NCBI GenBank assembly: GCA_037893225.1
Contig: JAZGUH010000280.1
Span: 1,240,001-1,304,000, forward strand
Source: Hippasteria phrygiana
Taxonomy: Eukaryota > Echinodermata > Asteroidea > Valvatida > Goniasteridae
Length of the DNA: 64,000 nt
Reading direction: 5' to 3'
Numbering within the stretch: position 1 is the stretch's first letter; every line of letters starts with the position of its first letter. Below are positions 11,311 through 22,963 of this stretch, one piece after another. Below the pieces are notes generated by a model, which saw only the letters and a list, made by a program, of their open reading frames with translations, did not search any database and was not told where the DNA came from. A program made the position numbers and the translations under genes.

Positions 11311-11372
11311 TATTCCGGAGGTCGCAGGTTCGAATCCCGCTCCTGCCAGTTTTCTTTGTTCACTTTGAAAAT
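11311..11372 (+). mobile_element. tRNA-derived SINE fragment, family J copy 2
   Basis: TTCCGGAGGTCGCAGGTTCG then AATCCCGCTCCTGCCAGTTTTCTTTGTTCACTTTGAAAAT: a perfect B box and the family tail. The A-box half is absent, so this is a 5'-truncated copy. Confidence 0.75.
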
Positions 11373-12304
11373 TAATTTCTTTGTAGTTGTAGTTACATTT
11401 GTGTTCATTTTCTCTGAACAACTGTGTTCCATCTATTTATTATTTTCTGTTCGGTCTATATCATTTGTATTAATATTTTTAAGTTTGAACGTTTCTTCAA
11501 TCTTAATTGTTCGTTTGTTGTTTTATGGTTTTTGTGTTGATTATTTTTACATTATTATTTTGTTTACTTTTTAATGTTTTATTTTTAAAAAAAATTATAT
11601 ATTTTTTTTAGTAGTTTTATAATGTTATAATTTGTATACTATTATTTATTGTTCCTTTTTTATGCAGGGCCCTCATTTTAAATGATGACGCTACCCTGTT
11701 TTTAAATAAATCTGTTAATAAATAGAAATAAACTGATAAACGAATTTGAGCTTTTCACTTACTCACGCAGATTGCCCAAAATAAAACAAAAACTTTACGG
11801 ATCATTAAACGTGGAGAAAGAGCTGTGATCCGGCCAAAAATAAAATCCTCCCAACAATTTGAGACAGAAGGTTTTTTCTTTAAATTTCACCGGTCCCCTC
11901 ATCGTGACGGGTACGAGTAAAATTTATTGGGAAAAAAAAGGAAGGAAACCAAAATCTGTCCAATCTTTTTACCGGATTACAGCTCTATCTCCACATATAC
12001 TGATCCGTATGTTTAATTTTTTTTGTAAACTGCGTGAAAACTGAAAAGCTCCAATTTGGTTAGTTTCAATTCGGTTTCCATTTCCCCCATTAATTGTGCA
12101 CAAAATAGAGCCGTGTTTATCCCAAAGTGCATGGCCTATACCGCATATGCACCGTACACATTGTAATTCCGATTTGGCTTAGAGTCGCAGACAAAACACG
12201 AGGACTTAATCTGGAGTTTATTCCCACATGACGACGATGGTGTGACTAATGATGCTTGATCCTGGAGAAAACGTCTGTTGCACTTCTTTTGTGTAGTTTG
12301 TTTT
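11373..12304. other. AT-rich non-coding stretch
   Basis: Very T-rich to about 11720, then mixed. The hydrophobic open frame at 11272-11574 reflects T-rich composition and overlaps the SINE. Confidence 0.4.
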
Positions 12305-12749
12305 ACGGAGCTCTAGAAGTGCCATCCGACTTGTTGAGATCCTGACATTTTCTCTTAGAATGACGTCATATATACAGTCAAGATGACCACATCCTGCAGG
12401 ATATCGACATCCTGAATGCAGGATATCGACATCCTGAATGCAGGATATCGACATCCTGACATAATTTAGCATAGGATGACGACATCTTCGAAGTAGGATG
12501 ACGACATCCTAAGATAATCGATCAAGGGGTGTATTGACGCCATCTTGAAAAGGGTCAAGTGGACGTATATAAATTATCTCAGGATGTCGCCATCTTACTT
12601 TTAGGATGTCATCAATCCGTGGTTAATTATTTCAGGATGTCGTCATCTAACTTGCAGGGTGTCGTCATCTTGCCTGTTAATAGTGTCGTCATCCTGAGAT
12701 AAAAATGTCAGCATTTCAACAAGTCGGATGGCACTTCCAGAGCTCCGTA
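12305..12749. mobile_element. Foldback element with tandem-repeat arms
   Basis: Termini ACGGAGCTCTAGAAGTGCCA and TGGCACTTCCAGAGCTCCGT are inverted, and the arms continue through CCGACTTGTTGA/TCAACAAGTCGG to AATGTCAG/CTGACATT. Inside, the left half repeats AGGATATCGACATCCTG and the right half repeats CAGGATGTCGTCATCT, each several times, so the arms pair along most of their length. It directly abuts the family A element at 12757. Confidence 0.8.
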
Positions 12750-12756
12750 CCTTTAA

Positions 12757-13207
12757 ATGTAGTATATTATCATTTGCTGTTGCTGTAATTGTCAGATATA
12801 AATGGATTTGGGGGTTAGTATTTTATAGGGTGCTAGCAAATACTGCAACACTGACCTGTTTAAGGTTCTGTGTGCATAGATGCTGGGAAACCCGTAGTCT
12901 GCGTAGAGAGAGAAAACAAATTATGTTCTAATAGTCTGGTTCTATGACCATGGTACTATAGACAAAACGGGAAATTTATAGACGTCAGGAAATTATCAGG
13001 TCGGGGAACTAGACTATTTCCAACGATTGTCTGCCGACAATCGTTGGAAAACGATATAAATGTCCACTTTTCTTGAAAACAACAGCACACCAGGTGCCAT
13101 GATTTCACAGGATGCTTGAGACTGCTATTTACTTACAGTCTCGTACGGTATTTCGTAATAATTCAGTAATTTTGTTTTTTTATGTTTGCAAATGATGCAT
13201 ACTAACT
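12757..13207 (-). mobile_element. TTAA-flanked MITE family A, copy 1
   Basis: Bounded by TTAA at 12753-12756 and 13208-13211. Relative to the family reference (17531-17939) it is inverted. It carries the near-perfect palindrome TTTCCAACGATTGTC/GACAATCGTTGGAAA near 13017-13050, the GGTCGGGGAACTAGAC segment and the GCATAGATGCTGGGAAA segment. Non-coding. Confidence 0.85.
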
Positions 13208-13525
13208 TTAAGTATTTGCTAACGCTTAATTCAGTTGGCCGATGGAGCCAATTTGGACAAATTTCCAAACAGAAACGAGCACAATTATTTTGCCATTCTT
13301 TCGCTAGGAAGCCATAGAGAGTCTATAGGACTACCTAGAAGTAGAGTGAAAAACATGCAGTGTAAACATGCATTTAGGTCACAAATGTTTAGCGTCACGT
13401 CGTTTTTCAAAAGGGAAGGAAGAGGCACTTCATGTTTTAGATCACGCCAGGCAGTATTGTCGAAGATGGCGCCCTCCATTTTTTTCAAGATAGTACAGGT
13501 TGCCGCCCAAAGCTATGGAGTCCAC

Positions 13526-13965
13526 AAATTAAAATGTTGATCTTGGAAGCCTCGTGGAGAAAAAGAAAATTCCAAAAAACCTACGCAAGCACGTGCAGTT
13601 AGTTTGGGTTGTAATTCATTTTTTTAGGTATATATAAATATACGCCCTCTACGAAGAAAGCAATCTCTTAGCCTAAACCCGAAGATCCGGGGAGAGTTTT
13701 TTCCGAGTCGAGAATTATTAGTGTACTTGGCTATGGGATCTGCAATAGCTTCTCAGACTTGTTTTTCCTTGAAATAAAATCATCTACAACATAAAAGTAT
13801 AAGAAAACATGAAATTAAAAGAGGGCTGAAGATTCGAAACCAGGCCTCCGTGTTCCAAAGCCTTATACGCTCTACCAATAATAGCCACAACCGTATACTG
13901 CAACCTTATACAGTTATCTGAAGACGTCACTACATCTAGCGCCCTCTTGCGATGGCACTGGAGTC
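13526..13965 (-). repeat. ~430-bp dispersed duplication containing a SINE, copy a
   Basis: Matches 15117-15560 in direct orientation, from AAATTAAAATGTTGAT and GGAAGCCTCGTGGAGAAAA through CGAAGATCCGGG to GACGTCACT...ATCTAGCGCCCTC. On the minus strand it contains the family I SINE: TTGGTAGAGCGTATAAGGC, then the B box GGTTTCGAATC, then the GATTTTATTTCAAGG tail. Confidence 0.8.
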
Positions 13966-14119
13966 TCCTAAATTGATTCCTCTCGGATTCCTCTCAGATT
14001 GACTGAGAGGCATTTTTCTGTCTGTCCCGAGCATTTTTGTGTATTTTAATTGATTATTTTTTTGTCAAGAAAAGAAAAAAGTGGGGACTCTAAACGCGTA
14101 TTTTTGGTTGAATTTTGCC

Positions 14120-14330
14120 TGTCTGTATATAAAGAGGGGACATAAAGCCACCCACCCACCCCCACCCACAATCCCACTTATGGATTTCCTAATTGGAATC
14201 ATCACATTGCGACCCCCTCCCCCCTCCCCCTCCCCCCCCCCCCTTTCACCCCGAATTTCCCCCAAGTACTCCGGGAAATTCCGGTGCCGCCCTCCTCGGG
14301 GTCCCGCCAAGTGAATGCTATATTTACGCC
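14120..14330. repeat. C-rich low-complexity tract
   Basis: CCCACCCACCCCCACCC and a run of CCCCTCCC/CCCCCCC on the plus strand. The Pro-rich and Gly-rich frames over it are compositional. Confidence 0.75.
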
Positions 14331-14720
14331 GTTGAGTGACATTTCGCTCCTGCTAACCACCTGGCCCACATTGGCGTATGGCCGGAGCGAATTAACGTGT
14401 CCTGATTGGCCAAACTGTAACTGGCTCACACCGTGGAAATCCAATGAGTTGCCGCAGCTTGTAAGGCTTCAGTCACGGGCGTACGTAGCTTCCATGTCGT
14501 CATAAGTGGTTCGGGAAGGTAAAGACCCTTTCCATGTGACGTCACCAGCCTATATTGGACCGCTTACAGGGGCAAATTCAGGAATTGTCGTCGGGGTGGC
14601 GGGGGAAGCTTTAGACTTGCATGGTGACGTCATCACTTTGGCGGTCAATTAACTTGCCCGTGAATGGCCTCTAAGGGAGCGACGGACCGTAGGTTGAATA
14701 AGCCCGTCGGCCGGGGGTAA
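14331..14720. promoter_or_regulatory. Candidate regulatory module with two CRE palindromes
   Basis: Relatively CpG-rich and free of the repeat families seen elsewhere. It contains perfect TGACGTCA at 14537-14544 and 14625-14632, 88 bp apart, and a GATTGGCC (CCAAT-type) at about 14404. TGACGTCA is the known CREB/ATF site. There is no adjacent gene model, so function is only a possibility. Confidence 0.25.
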
Positions 14721-15116
14721 TTATATCAAAACAGGAAATTTTGAAATCCAATAAAAGTTCCATAAGTGCCCTAATTACTTTTTTGCTAGTATGATTCATG
14801 AGTATGCGTTTGCAATTTTCTTTCCGAAAAAGTGCAAAACGGTGAATTTAGAGTTCGTATATAAAAGGTCAGCTACCATTTAGAAAAAAATATACACAAT
14901 ATTCCCAGATGACTATTTTCTAATAGATTGGCCCTTTCGAAGTCGATGCCAGGTGTTCGGCAGAGATAAGATCCTTGGGCAGGTGCACAACGAATCAGGC
15001 TGCGAGTTAGGGATGCAAAATTTAATATGGGCAACAAAATACCAGTAAAATCCCTGCATAGGCTAGAATGTATTAACCGCCACTGGGCGTCAACCTGCAC
15101 TATGATGAATCAGACC

Positions 15117-15560
15117 ACAAATTAAAATGTTGATTTCGGAAGCCTCGTGGAGAAAAGGAAAATCCCAAAACCTAATGCAAGCACGTGCAATAGTTATTGT
15201 GGGTTGTAACCTCTCGTATTTAAGGTGTATATGTACGCCCTCTCTACGAAGAAAGCAATCTCTTTAATAGCCTAAACCCGAAGATCCGGGAGAGGTATTT
15301 TTTCCTAGTCAAGAATTGTTAGTGTTTCTGTGAACTTGGATATGGGATCTGCAATATAGCTTCTCAGATTTGTTTTCAATTGAAATAAAATCCTCCACAA
15401 CACAATTAGTACAAGAAAAAAGAAATTTATACAGGGTAGGTCTTATACGATACCAATTTAGCCACAACAGCAGATCGACCAAATCGGTTTACTCCAACCT
15501 TTGTCAGAACGACGTCACTTTATCTAGCGCCCTCGTGCGATGCTCATTATGCAGGTTAAC
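15117..15560 (-). repeat. ~430-bp dispersed duplication containing a SINE, copy b
   Basis: Second copy of the segment at 13526-13965, about 1.59 kb downstream in the same orientation. The SINE part on the minus strand keeps TTGTGGCTAAATTGGTA and the GGATTTTATTTCAATTG tail but has lost a recognisable B box. Confidence 0.75.
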
Positions 15561-15573
15561 TTAATCATGAAGA

Positions 15574-15718
15574 TGGAAACTGGATAGCACATTGACCATT
15601 GCGCGCTGTACATGCAACTGAAGCCAGTGGCCGCCATATTTACACTCATATTTCACGAATGATAATAATGGTGGGTGGCGGCTTCAACTCGAATAGCTGA
15701 TGCGCTATCCAGTTTACG
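15574..15718. mobile_element. Hairpin element (MITE-like)
   Basis: AAACTGGATAGCACAT at the left and ATGCGCTATCCAGTTT at the right are inverted, as are the inner TGAAGCCAGTGGCCGCCAT and GGTGGGTGGCGGCTTCA. The centre is AT-rich. Confidence 0.65.
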
Positions 15719-16896
15719 TAGAGATCGGCGGTTTTACCACGACGGTGTCGCACTGCTTGTTTTTTTGTTCGAGTGTTGATCCTTTATAACTTTCTTGGCT
15801 GATGTCGGATATACCATACTTGTGCAATGAAACGTGTTCCGATGCGGGGTGAAAACTGCGGTGATTGTTTCAATGGTATTTTAGAAACCGAGTAGCCACG
15901 GAACATGATGCGACGTGTATGATGTATCCATGACTACAAAACGCCTGGTTAATTGGAGAGAGGATTTACATGAAGAATTATCATAGATAGGGGCCTATCC
16001 CCAGTAGCATGTCAAATGCCATTTAAATCGACAACGGGCCGGAAAGACATTTTGTTATTAACTTGTTGCCATGGCGAACATCGACGATAACATATCCGAA
16101 TGCTGCCGGAAACGAGTTCGGAAAACTTCGGACATTTTCGGAAAATCGTAGAGAATAGTCAGATTCGTCAGGTCTGGTAACCAGGCTATCAAAAACTGAT
16201 TTGTGCACGAGACGAAAAACTCGGCTGCTCTGAGTTTGGTGGACGCGCAATTTTATTTTTTTGTTGGACTCGTCCTGGAAGCGATTGTGAATATATGTGA
16301 GACTTCCAATCTGAAATAGCCCGAGAGATACCCCTGAATGAAAAACGCGGTAACAGAAATTTTTAGACCAAATGGAAATTTGAAAATTGCCTGTCCGTTG
16401 CAACCGCTTGGTGGCGCTATGGCGCATCGCCCGAATTACTGGAATCTTCTGTCAACTGATGATCATCAGTTGTACGCGCATGCCCAGTGTCGCCTCGCAA
16501 AAGTGTGATTTCCAAGAAAGAAATGAGAGCGTCGGCTGTGACCCCGAACGCCGAATTAGACTAGACTCTGTTTATTCCAACCACGGACCACAGGCTACGT
16601 ACATTGTACTTTGACCATTATACCCACCGGAGTAGAGACATTTTGTAAACAGGGGCGTGTTACTGTTGTTAAGCGCACTTTCAAATTGATTTTTTGGGCA
16701 TTCCACAATGATTGATGAGTGTTGGCATTCCTTGAAAGATTAGTGGAGAAATTGAGGCTTGTGACCGAGGTCGTTGACCTTGACCGCATTATAAGGTCAC
16801 ACCATTTTGTCCACTGTTTTCAAATAAGTAATTCACCATGCAGTCGTGCAGTGTTCTCTGATTTTAAATCTCTGCTTTGTTAGTTCTATCTATAGC
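15719..16896. other. Non-coding, no repeat recognised
   Basis: Moderate GC with scattered CpG. The open frame at 16023-16427 (minus, 134 codons) has no domain or signal I recognise and is not called as a gene. Confidence 0.3.
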
Positions 16897-17108
16897 AGGG
16901 CTGTAGTCGAGTCCATCACAAGTCCCTGCAAGTCCATCACAAGCCCTCCAGTCCTAATCCAAATCACAAGCTATTCAAATGAGTGTTGACAAAGGCATTC
17001 CTTTGTCATTGTTCATCCAGTTACTTGTGACCGGCTTTATGAAAGGACTTCTGACTGGACCTGCGAAAGGACTTGTGAAAGGACTTGCAGGGACTCGACT
17101 ACAGCTCT
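16897..17108 (+). mobile_element. Foldback MITE family H, copy 1
   Basis: Termini AGGGCTGTAGTCGAGTCC and GGACTCGACTACAGCTCT are inverted. Inner arms contain repeated ACAAGTCC/GGACTTGT words. The centre holds CAAAGGCATTCCTTTG. The second copy, inverted, is at 29636-29846. Confidence 0.8.
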
Positions 17109-17526
17109 GATTGATAGTTTCAGTCGAAAATTGACATACACCGCAGTCCCGCAAACGAATTCTCAATTCGTGCTAAAGCTGGAATCAAATCCACATGATT
17201 AAACATGCACGAAGAAGGCCTATCTTTTGTTTGCAACATATACTAAGAATTTACAGTAGAAAAATTGCCAAATCATAACGGCTCCAGGAATAATCGAAAT
17301 AACACTTTCACTGGGGAATAAATGTATAACAAAATTATTAACACGTCTCGGCTTTCATACGACACTCCGTGATATACATCGCTCACGGCTTCACACCCGA
17401 CTGTAAAAACAGGGTTACGAATTTCGTTTTAAACAATTTTCAGATAATCCGTTGTAAGCAAAATATGTAATTTATCGTGTCATCAGTATTCATTCTATGC
17501 AGTACCGGGGACGAGTTTCCATTATT
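17109..17526. other. Non-coding, no feature recognised
   Basis: AT-rich with no gene or repeat family identified. Confidence 0.3.
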
Positions 17527-17530
17527 TTAA

Positions 17531-17939
17531 AGGTAGTTACATCATTTGCAAACATCAAAAACCAAAACTACTGAATTATTACAAAATACCGTACTAGACT
17601 GTAAGTAAATAGCAGTCTCACTCAAGCATCCTGTGAAATCATGGTACCTGGTGTGCTGTCGTTTTCAAGAAAAGTGGAAATTTATCATCGTTTTCCAACG
17701 ATTGTTGGCCGGCAATCGTTGGAAATAGTCTAGTTCCCCGACCTGATAATTACGTTGGTTTGGTCATGGAACCAGACTACTATAGAACGGAATTTTGTCT
17801 CTCTGTTTTCCCAGCATCTATGCACACAAACCTTTAAACAGGTCAGTGTTACAGTATTTGCTAGTACGCTATAAAATACTAACCCCCAAATCCATATATT
17901 TCTGAAAATTACAGCAAAAGCAAATGGTGTATACTGCCT
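17531..17939 (+). mobile_element. TTAA-flanked MITE family A, copy 2
   Basis: Flanked by TTAA on both sides (17527-17530, 17940-17943). It starts AGGTAGTTACATCATTTGC and ends GCAAATGGTGTATACTGCCT, its inverted terminus. The central palindrome CCAACGATTGTTGGCCGGCA...TCGTTGG lies near 17695-17730. It is used here as the family reference orientation. Confidence 0.9.
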
Positions 17940-18084
17940 TTAAAGGCACACATTGCTATAAAATCCCCCAGTTTTCATCTCTTTGGTTAGTTACCGGTAC
18001 ATAACATCCAAGATCTGAGTTTAAAATTATGCCACAATGTGTAATAGGGCCTATTCACGAAGAAATGTATGGAAAAGCCGAAGC

Positions 18085-18382
18085 ATTGACAACCAGACAT
18101 TCAGACTGGCGCCGCAAATTGTGCAACCTGTACGCAACCAATCAGCACTTCAGACCAAGGACATGACCACTCTGAATTTCCCATCTTGCAACGGTCCGAC
18201 TTTTTTGATCCAAAATGGCGTCCCCGAAATGATTTCCGTCGATGATTTTCAGACAAACGGCGCATTTTCAAGGGACCGTCGTGTACATTATTATATTCTA
18301 CTTTTGAATGATCTTTCCAACCATAGCAATTTTAGGACGAACGCTTTTTGTAGCCCAATTGGGCGCCTCCAAGGCAATGTTT
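18085..18382 (+). mobile_element. MITE family G, copy 1
   Basis: Begins TCAGACTGGCGCCGCA and ends near CCCAATTGGGCGCCTCCAAG. Internal landmarks are AACGGTCCGACTTTT, TTTTCAGACAAACGGCGCAT and GAATGATCTTTCCAACCATA. Other copies: 20885-21145, 33093-33215, 35785-36040, 54475-54655 and 62655-62845. No coding capacity; the overlapping open frame (18037-18588) is a repeat shadow. Confidence 0.8.
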
Positions 18383-18386
18383 CACT

Positions 18387-18637
18387 TGCCCTTTTCCAAA
18401 CTCTGGCTTCGGCTTGGGCTTCGGGTAATTTTATGTCCCCAGATTTGGCAAGATCCGAGACACTGTTTTTGCGGTACCGGTACTGTTTCTATATATACAT
18501 CAAAGTCTTTTGTTTGAACCCAGAGCCAGATCCTGTTTATTTATTTACATATTCAAGGCTTCAGATTGGCAATGGGACTGGGGAATAGTGGAGATGAAGC
18601 CGAAGCCCAAGCCGAAGCCAGAGTTTGAGAAATGCCC
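18387..18637 (+). mobile_element. Foldback element family B, copy 2
   Basis: Arms CTCTGGCTTCGGCTTGGGCT and AGCCCAAGCCGAAGCCAGAG are perfect inverted 20-mers. The interior contains TTATGTCCCCAGATTTGGCA and GATTGGCAATGGGACTGGGG. It lies directly against MITE G copy 1. Confidence 0.85.
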
Positions 18638-19201
18638 ACTGTATTGCTCAAACAATGAATTCTGACAGGTTTACGCTAATTGGGATTTCTGTATCTAGCC
18701 TATATACCAGAAATGCATTTCGCTGTTTTAACAGCTACAAAAACTTGCCAAAATACGTGTACATTCAAAATAATCTGTGATTGAAACTTGATCAAAAGCG
18801 CCATACTCGAACTAGCGACCAGTCCCAAATATGGCGGCGGGAACTAGTCTGAGTCCCGCTACACATAGTACACACTGTGAGCTCACGGGGCATCATTTCT
18901 CCCCGGATACTGCATCGTCGCACCAAATTTGTGTTCTTTCTAAAATGGCAAATTGTCAAGTCGTTTTCGAGCGCTTCCTTTGTCCCAGACACACGTCAAC
19001 AAATGTGATGGATTGCTCGCAATGGCCACATTTTTATCCGCTTAACGTGCAGACTGACACCTGAGACTCCACTCAGCAATTTCGGAAGCTGTGATCGATT
19101 TAAGCCCAGCTGCTCAACCATGACATATGTCACTTATAATTGTCTGTAGATTATAACACTCCTGAAATGTATTTGTTTTATTTTAATTACAACCTCTAGT
19201 G
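18638..19201. other. Non-coding, no feature recognised
   Basis: No recognisable gene or repeat. Open frames on both strands near 18792-19064 overlap each other and look like chance. Confidence 0.3.
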
Positions 19202-19324
19202 AATGGGAGACTTTGAGACGCTGGTGGCAGCAGACATACCGTGCGCATGCTCCGAACTACGCGCGCAAGTTCAGCAAAAAAGGACCGGTATGTCTGCTGC
19301 CGCCAGCGTCTCAAACTCCCATTA
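19202..19324. mobile_element. Hairpin element with ~38-bp arms
   Basis: Left arm 19202-19240 (AATGGGAGACTTTGAGACGC continuing to AGCAGACATACC) pairs with right arm 19287-19324 (GGTATGTCTGCT continuing to CTCAAACTCCCATT). A 46-bp CpG-containing loop separates them. Confidence 0.75.
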
Positions 19325-20072
19325 AAATCGGAGTTACATAAACGACTGCAATGCGCATGGACTGCGCATCCACTACTGGATAAAACTGTGGATAAACACG
19401 GCTGGATTTTGTGCACAATTCAGCTCTCAGTGTTTTCGTCAGCTTCGCGAATAAACTCATAGTAATGCGTCCGACAATGACACAGCCGGACAAAACCCTC
19501 CAAACACATTATGTCGTCAAAAGTGAATAAGAAAAACAATCCAACTACTTTGGTGAATTTGATGTTTTTTGTATTAAGAGAAAGCTTATGACACGCTTTC
19601 ACGTCCATAACTTTTACAAATAATCCAGGTAATTTTTTCAATATATGGGGGAACATTCAGGGGTGATTTTTAACTTTCTTTTACCCCGTATAACTGAACC
19701 TAAGAGAAAGCATCAAACGCGATTGGCCTGTAGGTCTGTTTACAAGTGTCCTGCTCTAACGTACGCTGTGACTATTAATGCGCGTGCATTGTACTTTGAT
19801 TCCGCTGGAACGTGACAACCTCACCAGATTTTTCTTTCAACCAGCTTTTCCTTGTCACTCATTTTGGCTCTGCCATCCAAAAGTACTGGGCCTAAATAAC
19901 ACCAGACCTCCATCATCACCACTAATTGACTTGTATTTTATTTCCAAATCACTTAGGTGACAACTACCGAGTGGGAGTGGCGCGGCATAAACCGCAGTGT
20001 ATATGTGTCGAGTTGTTGAATGACAGTCCGTTCGTGGCTGCAACCGGGAGCCATTTGCAAGATGCTCCTTAA

Positions 20073-20507
20073 AGGTAACTTACAACATTTGCAAACATAA
20101 AAAAAAAAAAATACTGAATTAGTATGAAATGCCTTACTTTTAATCTAAGTAAATAATAGTCCCGAGCATCCTGTGAAATCATGGCACCTGGTGTGCTGTC
20201 ATTTTTAAGAAAAAGTGGAATTTTCGTATCAATTTCCAGCGATAGTCGGCCGATCATCGTTGGAAATAGTCTAGTTCCCCGACCTGATAATTCCCTGACG
20301 CCTATAAATTGCTCCGTTTTGTCTGAAGTAGGGTCACAGAACCAGACCACGAGACAGCATTTTTTTCTCTTTGTCTTCCCAGCATCCATGCACGCAAAAC
20401 TTTAATTAAACAGATCAGTGTTACAGTATTGCTATAAAATAACGGTACTAATCCCAAATCCATTCATTTCTGAAAATTGAAGCAAAGGCAGATGTTGTAT
20501 ACTACCT
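20073..20507 (+). mobile_element. TTAA-flanked MITE family A, copy 3
   Basis: TTAA at 20069-20072 and 20508-20511. Starts AGGTAACTTACAACATTTGC and ends TTGTATACTACCT. It carries the family segments CATCCTGTGAAATCATGGCA and AATAGTCTAGTTCCCCGACC. The central palindrome is eroded here (AGCGATAGTCGGCCGATCATCG). Confidence 0.9.
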
Positions 20508-20884
20508 TTAAAGCACAGGAATTTGCTTAGCACAATAAAAGTCTAACTATAGGCAAAAACAGGTTAAACATGTGGCTTTCATGTCAAGCAAACAGCAGCA
20601 GAATACCAGTTACAAGCAATATACATCACATGGAACTTTGGTTGGTCACCCTTTGTTTACCAAGGAAGGTTTAAGCAATTTTGTTGTGCTATTCAACTCT
20701 ATGAAATCGTGGCAAGTCTGTTCTAACTTGCCAATATATTAGTCATACTTTTTATTGACATTCTATTCTCAAAGAACTATTAATTATCTGAAGTTGTTTA
20801 ACTTCCTGTATTACCCTTTTCCAACTACTTATTATCGAATAATATATTCGGGGAAGCGTATTAACGTCCATTGAGTATTGCCTT

Positions 20885-21145
20885 CTTTGAGGCGCGCATT
20901 TGGGCTACAAAATCGTTCGTCCTATAAAACTGCTATGGTTAAAAGAAAAGTCATTACAAAAGCAGAATCTAATAATGCACATGACCATCCCTTGAAAATA
21001 GCCCTTTGACTGAAAATCATTCACGAAAATCACTTCGGGGACGCAAGTTTAGTTTGGGAAATTGTAAAATTCAGAGTGGTGCCCTTTGTCTGTATAGCGC
21101 TTTGGCTGCGTTCAGGCTGCAGTATGTGCGGTGACAGTCTGAAAG
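20885..21145 (-). mobile_element. MITE family G, copy 2
   Basis: Inverted relative to 18085-18382: GGCGCGCATTTGGGCTACAA, CCATCCCTTGAAAATAG, TTCAGAGTGGTGCCC, GCAGTATGTGCGGTGACAGTCTGAA. Diverged but colinear. Confidence 0.75.
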
Positions 21146-21220
21146 TGAGCTTTCAATGTTTCGTGTTTTTTTTTGTCATTTCTGCTTAAAAAGTAACACC
21201 CTTAAAGAACGATTTTGTTA

Positions 21221-21287
21221 GGGGGGGGGGGGGGGGTGGTGATTTCCAAAAAAACTTGATTACCCAACCCCCCCCCCCCCCCCCCCA
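21221..21287. repeat. Paired poly-G / poly-C tracts
   Basis: Sixteen G (21221-21236), about 31 bp of loop, then twenty C (21268-21287). The two runs can pair as one hairpin, or the G run can stack as a quadruplex. Confidence 0.85.
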
Positions 21288-22240
21288 CTTTGGGGTACGG
21301 ATTTACGCCACCGCAAACCATTCCTTTTAAGGACCACCCAGAATATCACATGTCTCTCTGTATATAACGTCGGTTTATTTCCTGTTAACATGCTTTGTAG
21401 TTGGAACAGTACATGCCGTATGCTTATTCGAAATGCAAAACATAGCTGGCGCCACTAACGTCAAGAAGAGTCTTATCTAACACAAAAAAACCTTCGAAAT
21501 TATTTTGAGGCCGAATTTTTTTCTTGGGGGGGGGGGCAACTTTTTTTCCGAAACAAAATAGTGAGCCACACCCCTCCATGCGTGTGCCACTGCGTCATCT
21601 CCGCTAAACCCATTTTGTCCATGTCCATTTTTATTGAGCGTTAAATACAAGCATTCACTACTTTATAAAGAGTACAATATTTGCTTTGTCATAACGGCCA
21701 ATCGTTTGTGTACTCAGTCGTTGCGTCACTTCCGTGTAGATTGTCTGCATGCTCCTCCCTCGTTGGAGGCGCCCTACTGGGATTTGTCGGGGTTTTTAGT
21801 TCGTGTTGTTCAGTACAATATGTCACTGTACTCTACCCCAAAACCAGGGATTCCATTGTCTGCAACTTTTGCTTTGAAACATCAGTCCAACGGCCGATTC
21901 ATCTCAAACTAAATTCACACATACCTCTACTAATGCGCCTATCAATCGCTTACTTACTCTGCAACAAAATTCAAAACATGAAACAGTCATAAATATGAAA
22001 ATCCTAGCAGTGAGCAGCGTAAAATATTTCCCCATTCAGACATATGTCAACATTGGTTTTCTGTGAAAAGACGGAAGGCGCCACGAGCCACACGTCTAGT
22101 TAGTTCCAGCTCGATTGTCAATATTACGCAAGAATTGATGTTTGAGCTGTCCTTACCCAAAATGAACCGCGAAGTTTGTTTAACAAGAAGTGAACATCCT
22201 TTCCTAACCACTTTTTTGTTATGCAAGTTCGCCCCGAACA
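21288..22240. other. Non-coding, no feature recognised
   Basis: Includes a short G run near 21525-21536. Open frames at 21634-21992 overlap in two phases without recognisable domains. Confidence 0.3.
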
Positions 22241-22335
22241 ATGGTGAAAGAAACTTCGGAGCTACGAAAAGAAAAAAGAGAATCAACGATTCCTCTTGAA
22301 GCAGGAAAGATCGCATCAGGCAAAGAACTCCATGG
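22241..22335. repeat. Dispersed repeat F, copy 1
   Basis: GGAGCTACGAAAAGAAAAAA and ATTCCTCTTGAAGCAGGAAA followed by GATCGCATCAGG match 54820-54925 (GGGCTACGAAAAGGAAGAAA, TATTCCTCTTGAAGCAGGAA, GATCGTCAGATG). Confidence 0.6.
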
Positions 22336-22373
22336 AGATACCGTTAGAACCAGGGAAAGGCTATTTGCATAGT

Positions 22374-22460
22374 ATTTTGTTCTACAGCCATATTGGTGGG
22401 AACAAGTGGAAAGCCGAGTTTCACGCCCACACACCCTAACCGGAGGAACCAATTACTATA
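22374..22460 (+). repeat. Dispersed repeat O, copy 1
   Basis: TTTTGTTCTAC, then ATATTGGTGG, GGAAAGCCGAGTTTCACGC and ACACCCTAACCGGAGGAACC are shared with 30486-30572. Confidence 0.65.
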
Positions 22461-22963
22461 CTGCAGAGAGGGGAAGCAACTATACGCAATGGCGTAAATA
22501 CATCTCCAGTTTGAAAGGGGCAGGGAAAGGGGGGCGGGGCAATCTCGAAAGGAAATACTACACAGTGTTAAAACGAAGAGATATAGCTAATGCCTCAAGA
22601 TCTATTTCATATTAAGAAAAACTGTAACACCCACTATTTGATCGGTTCTAATCTGACGCAAAGCCATTTCTAAAATGGCGCCTTTTGAACCATCCCTGCC
22701 CAGTCATGCGTGACAGTAACATTAATTTCACAGTGTTAAAAGAAAGAAAACGGGATGACAGCCGTTATCAGTCTTAAAAACAAGAAATAGCATCTGGAGG
22801 ATTAACATTTACATCTTGTCTTTACTGTTTTATACTCAGATTTATACTGCTTAAATAGACTGTTGGAGAAATGTGCCCATCCCCCATTGCGCACGCGCAG
22901 TGCAAAGTTCCTGTCAACGTACCGCATTTGACTCGACTGTAAAAAGAGCGCGTTCATTTTTAA

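Noticed and set aside
18037..18588. 183-codon frame
   Set aside because: It spans MITE G copy 1 and foldback B copy 2; other copies of both families are not open in this frame.
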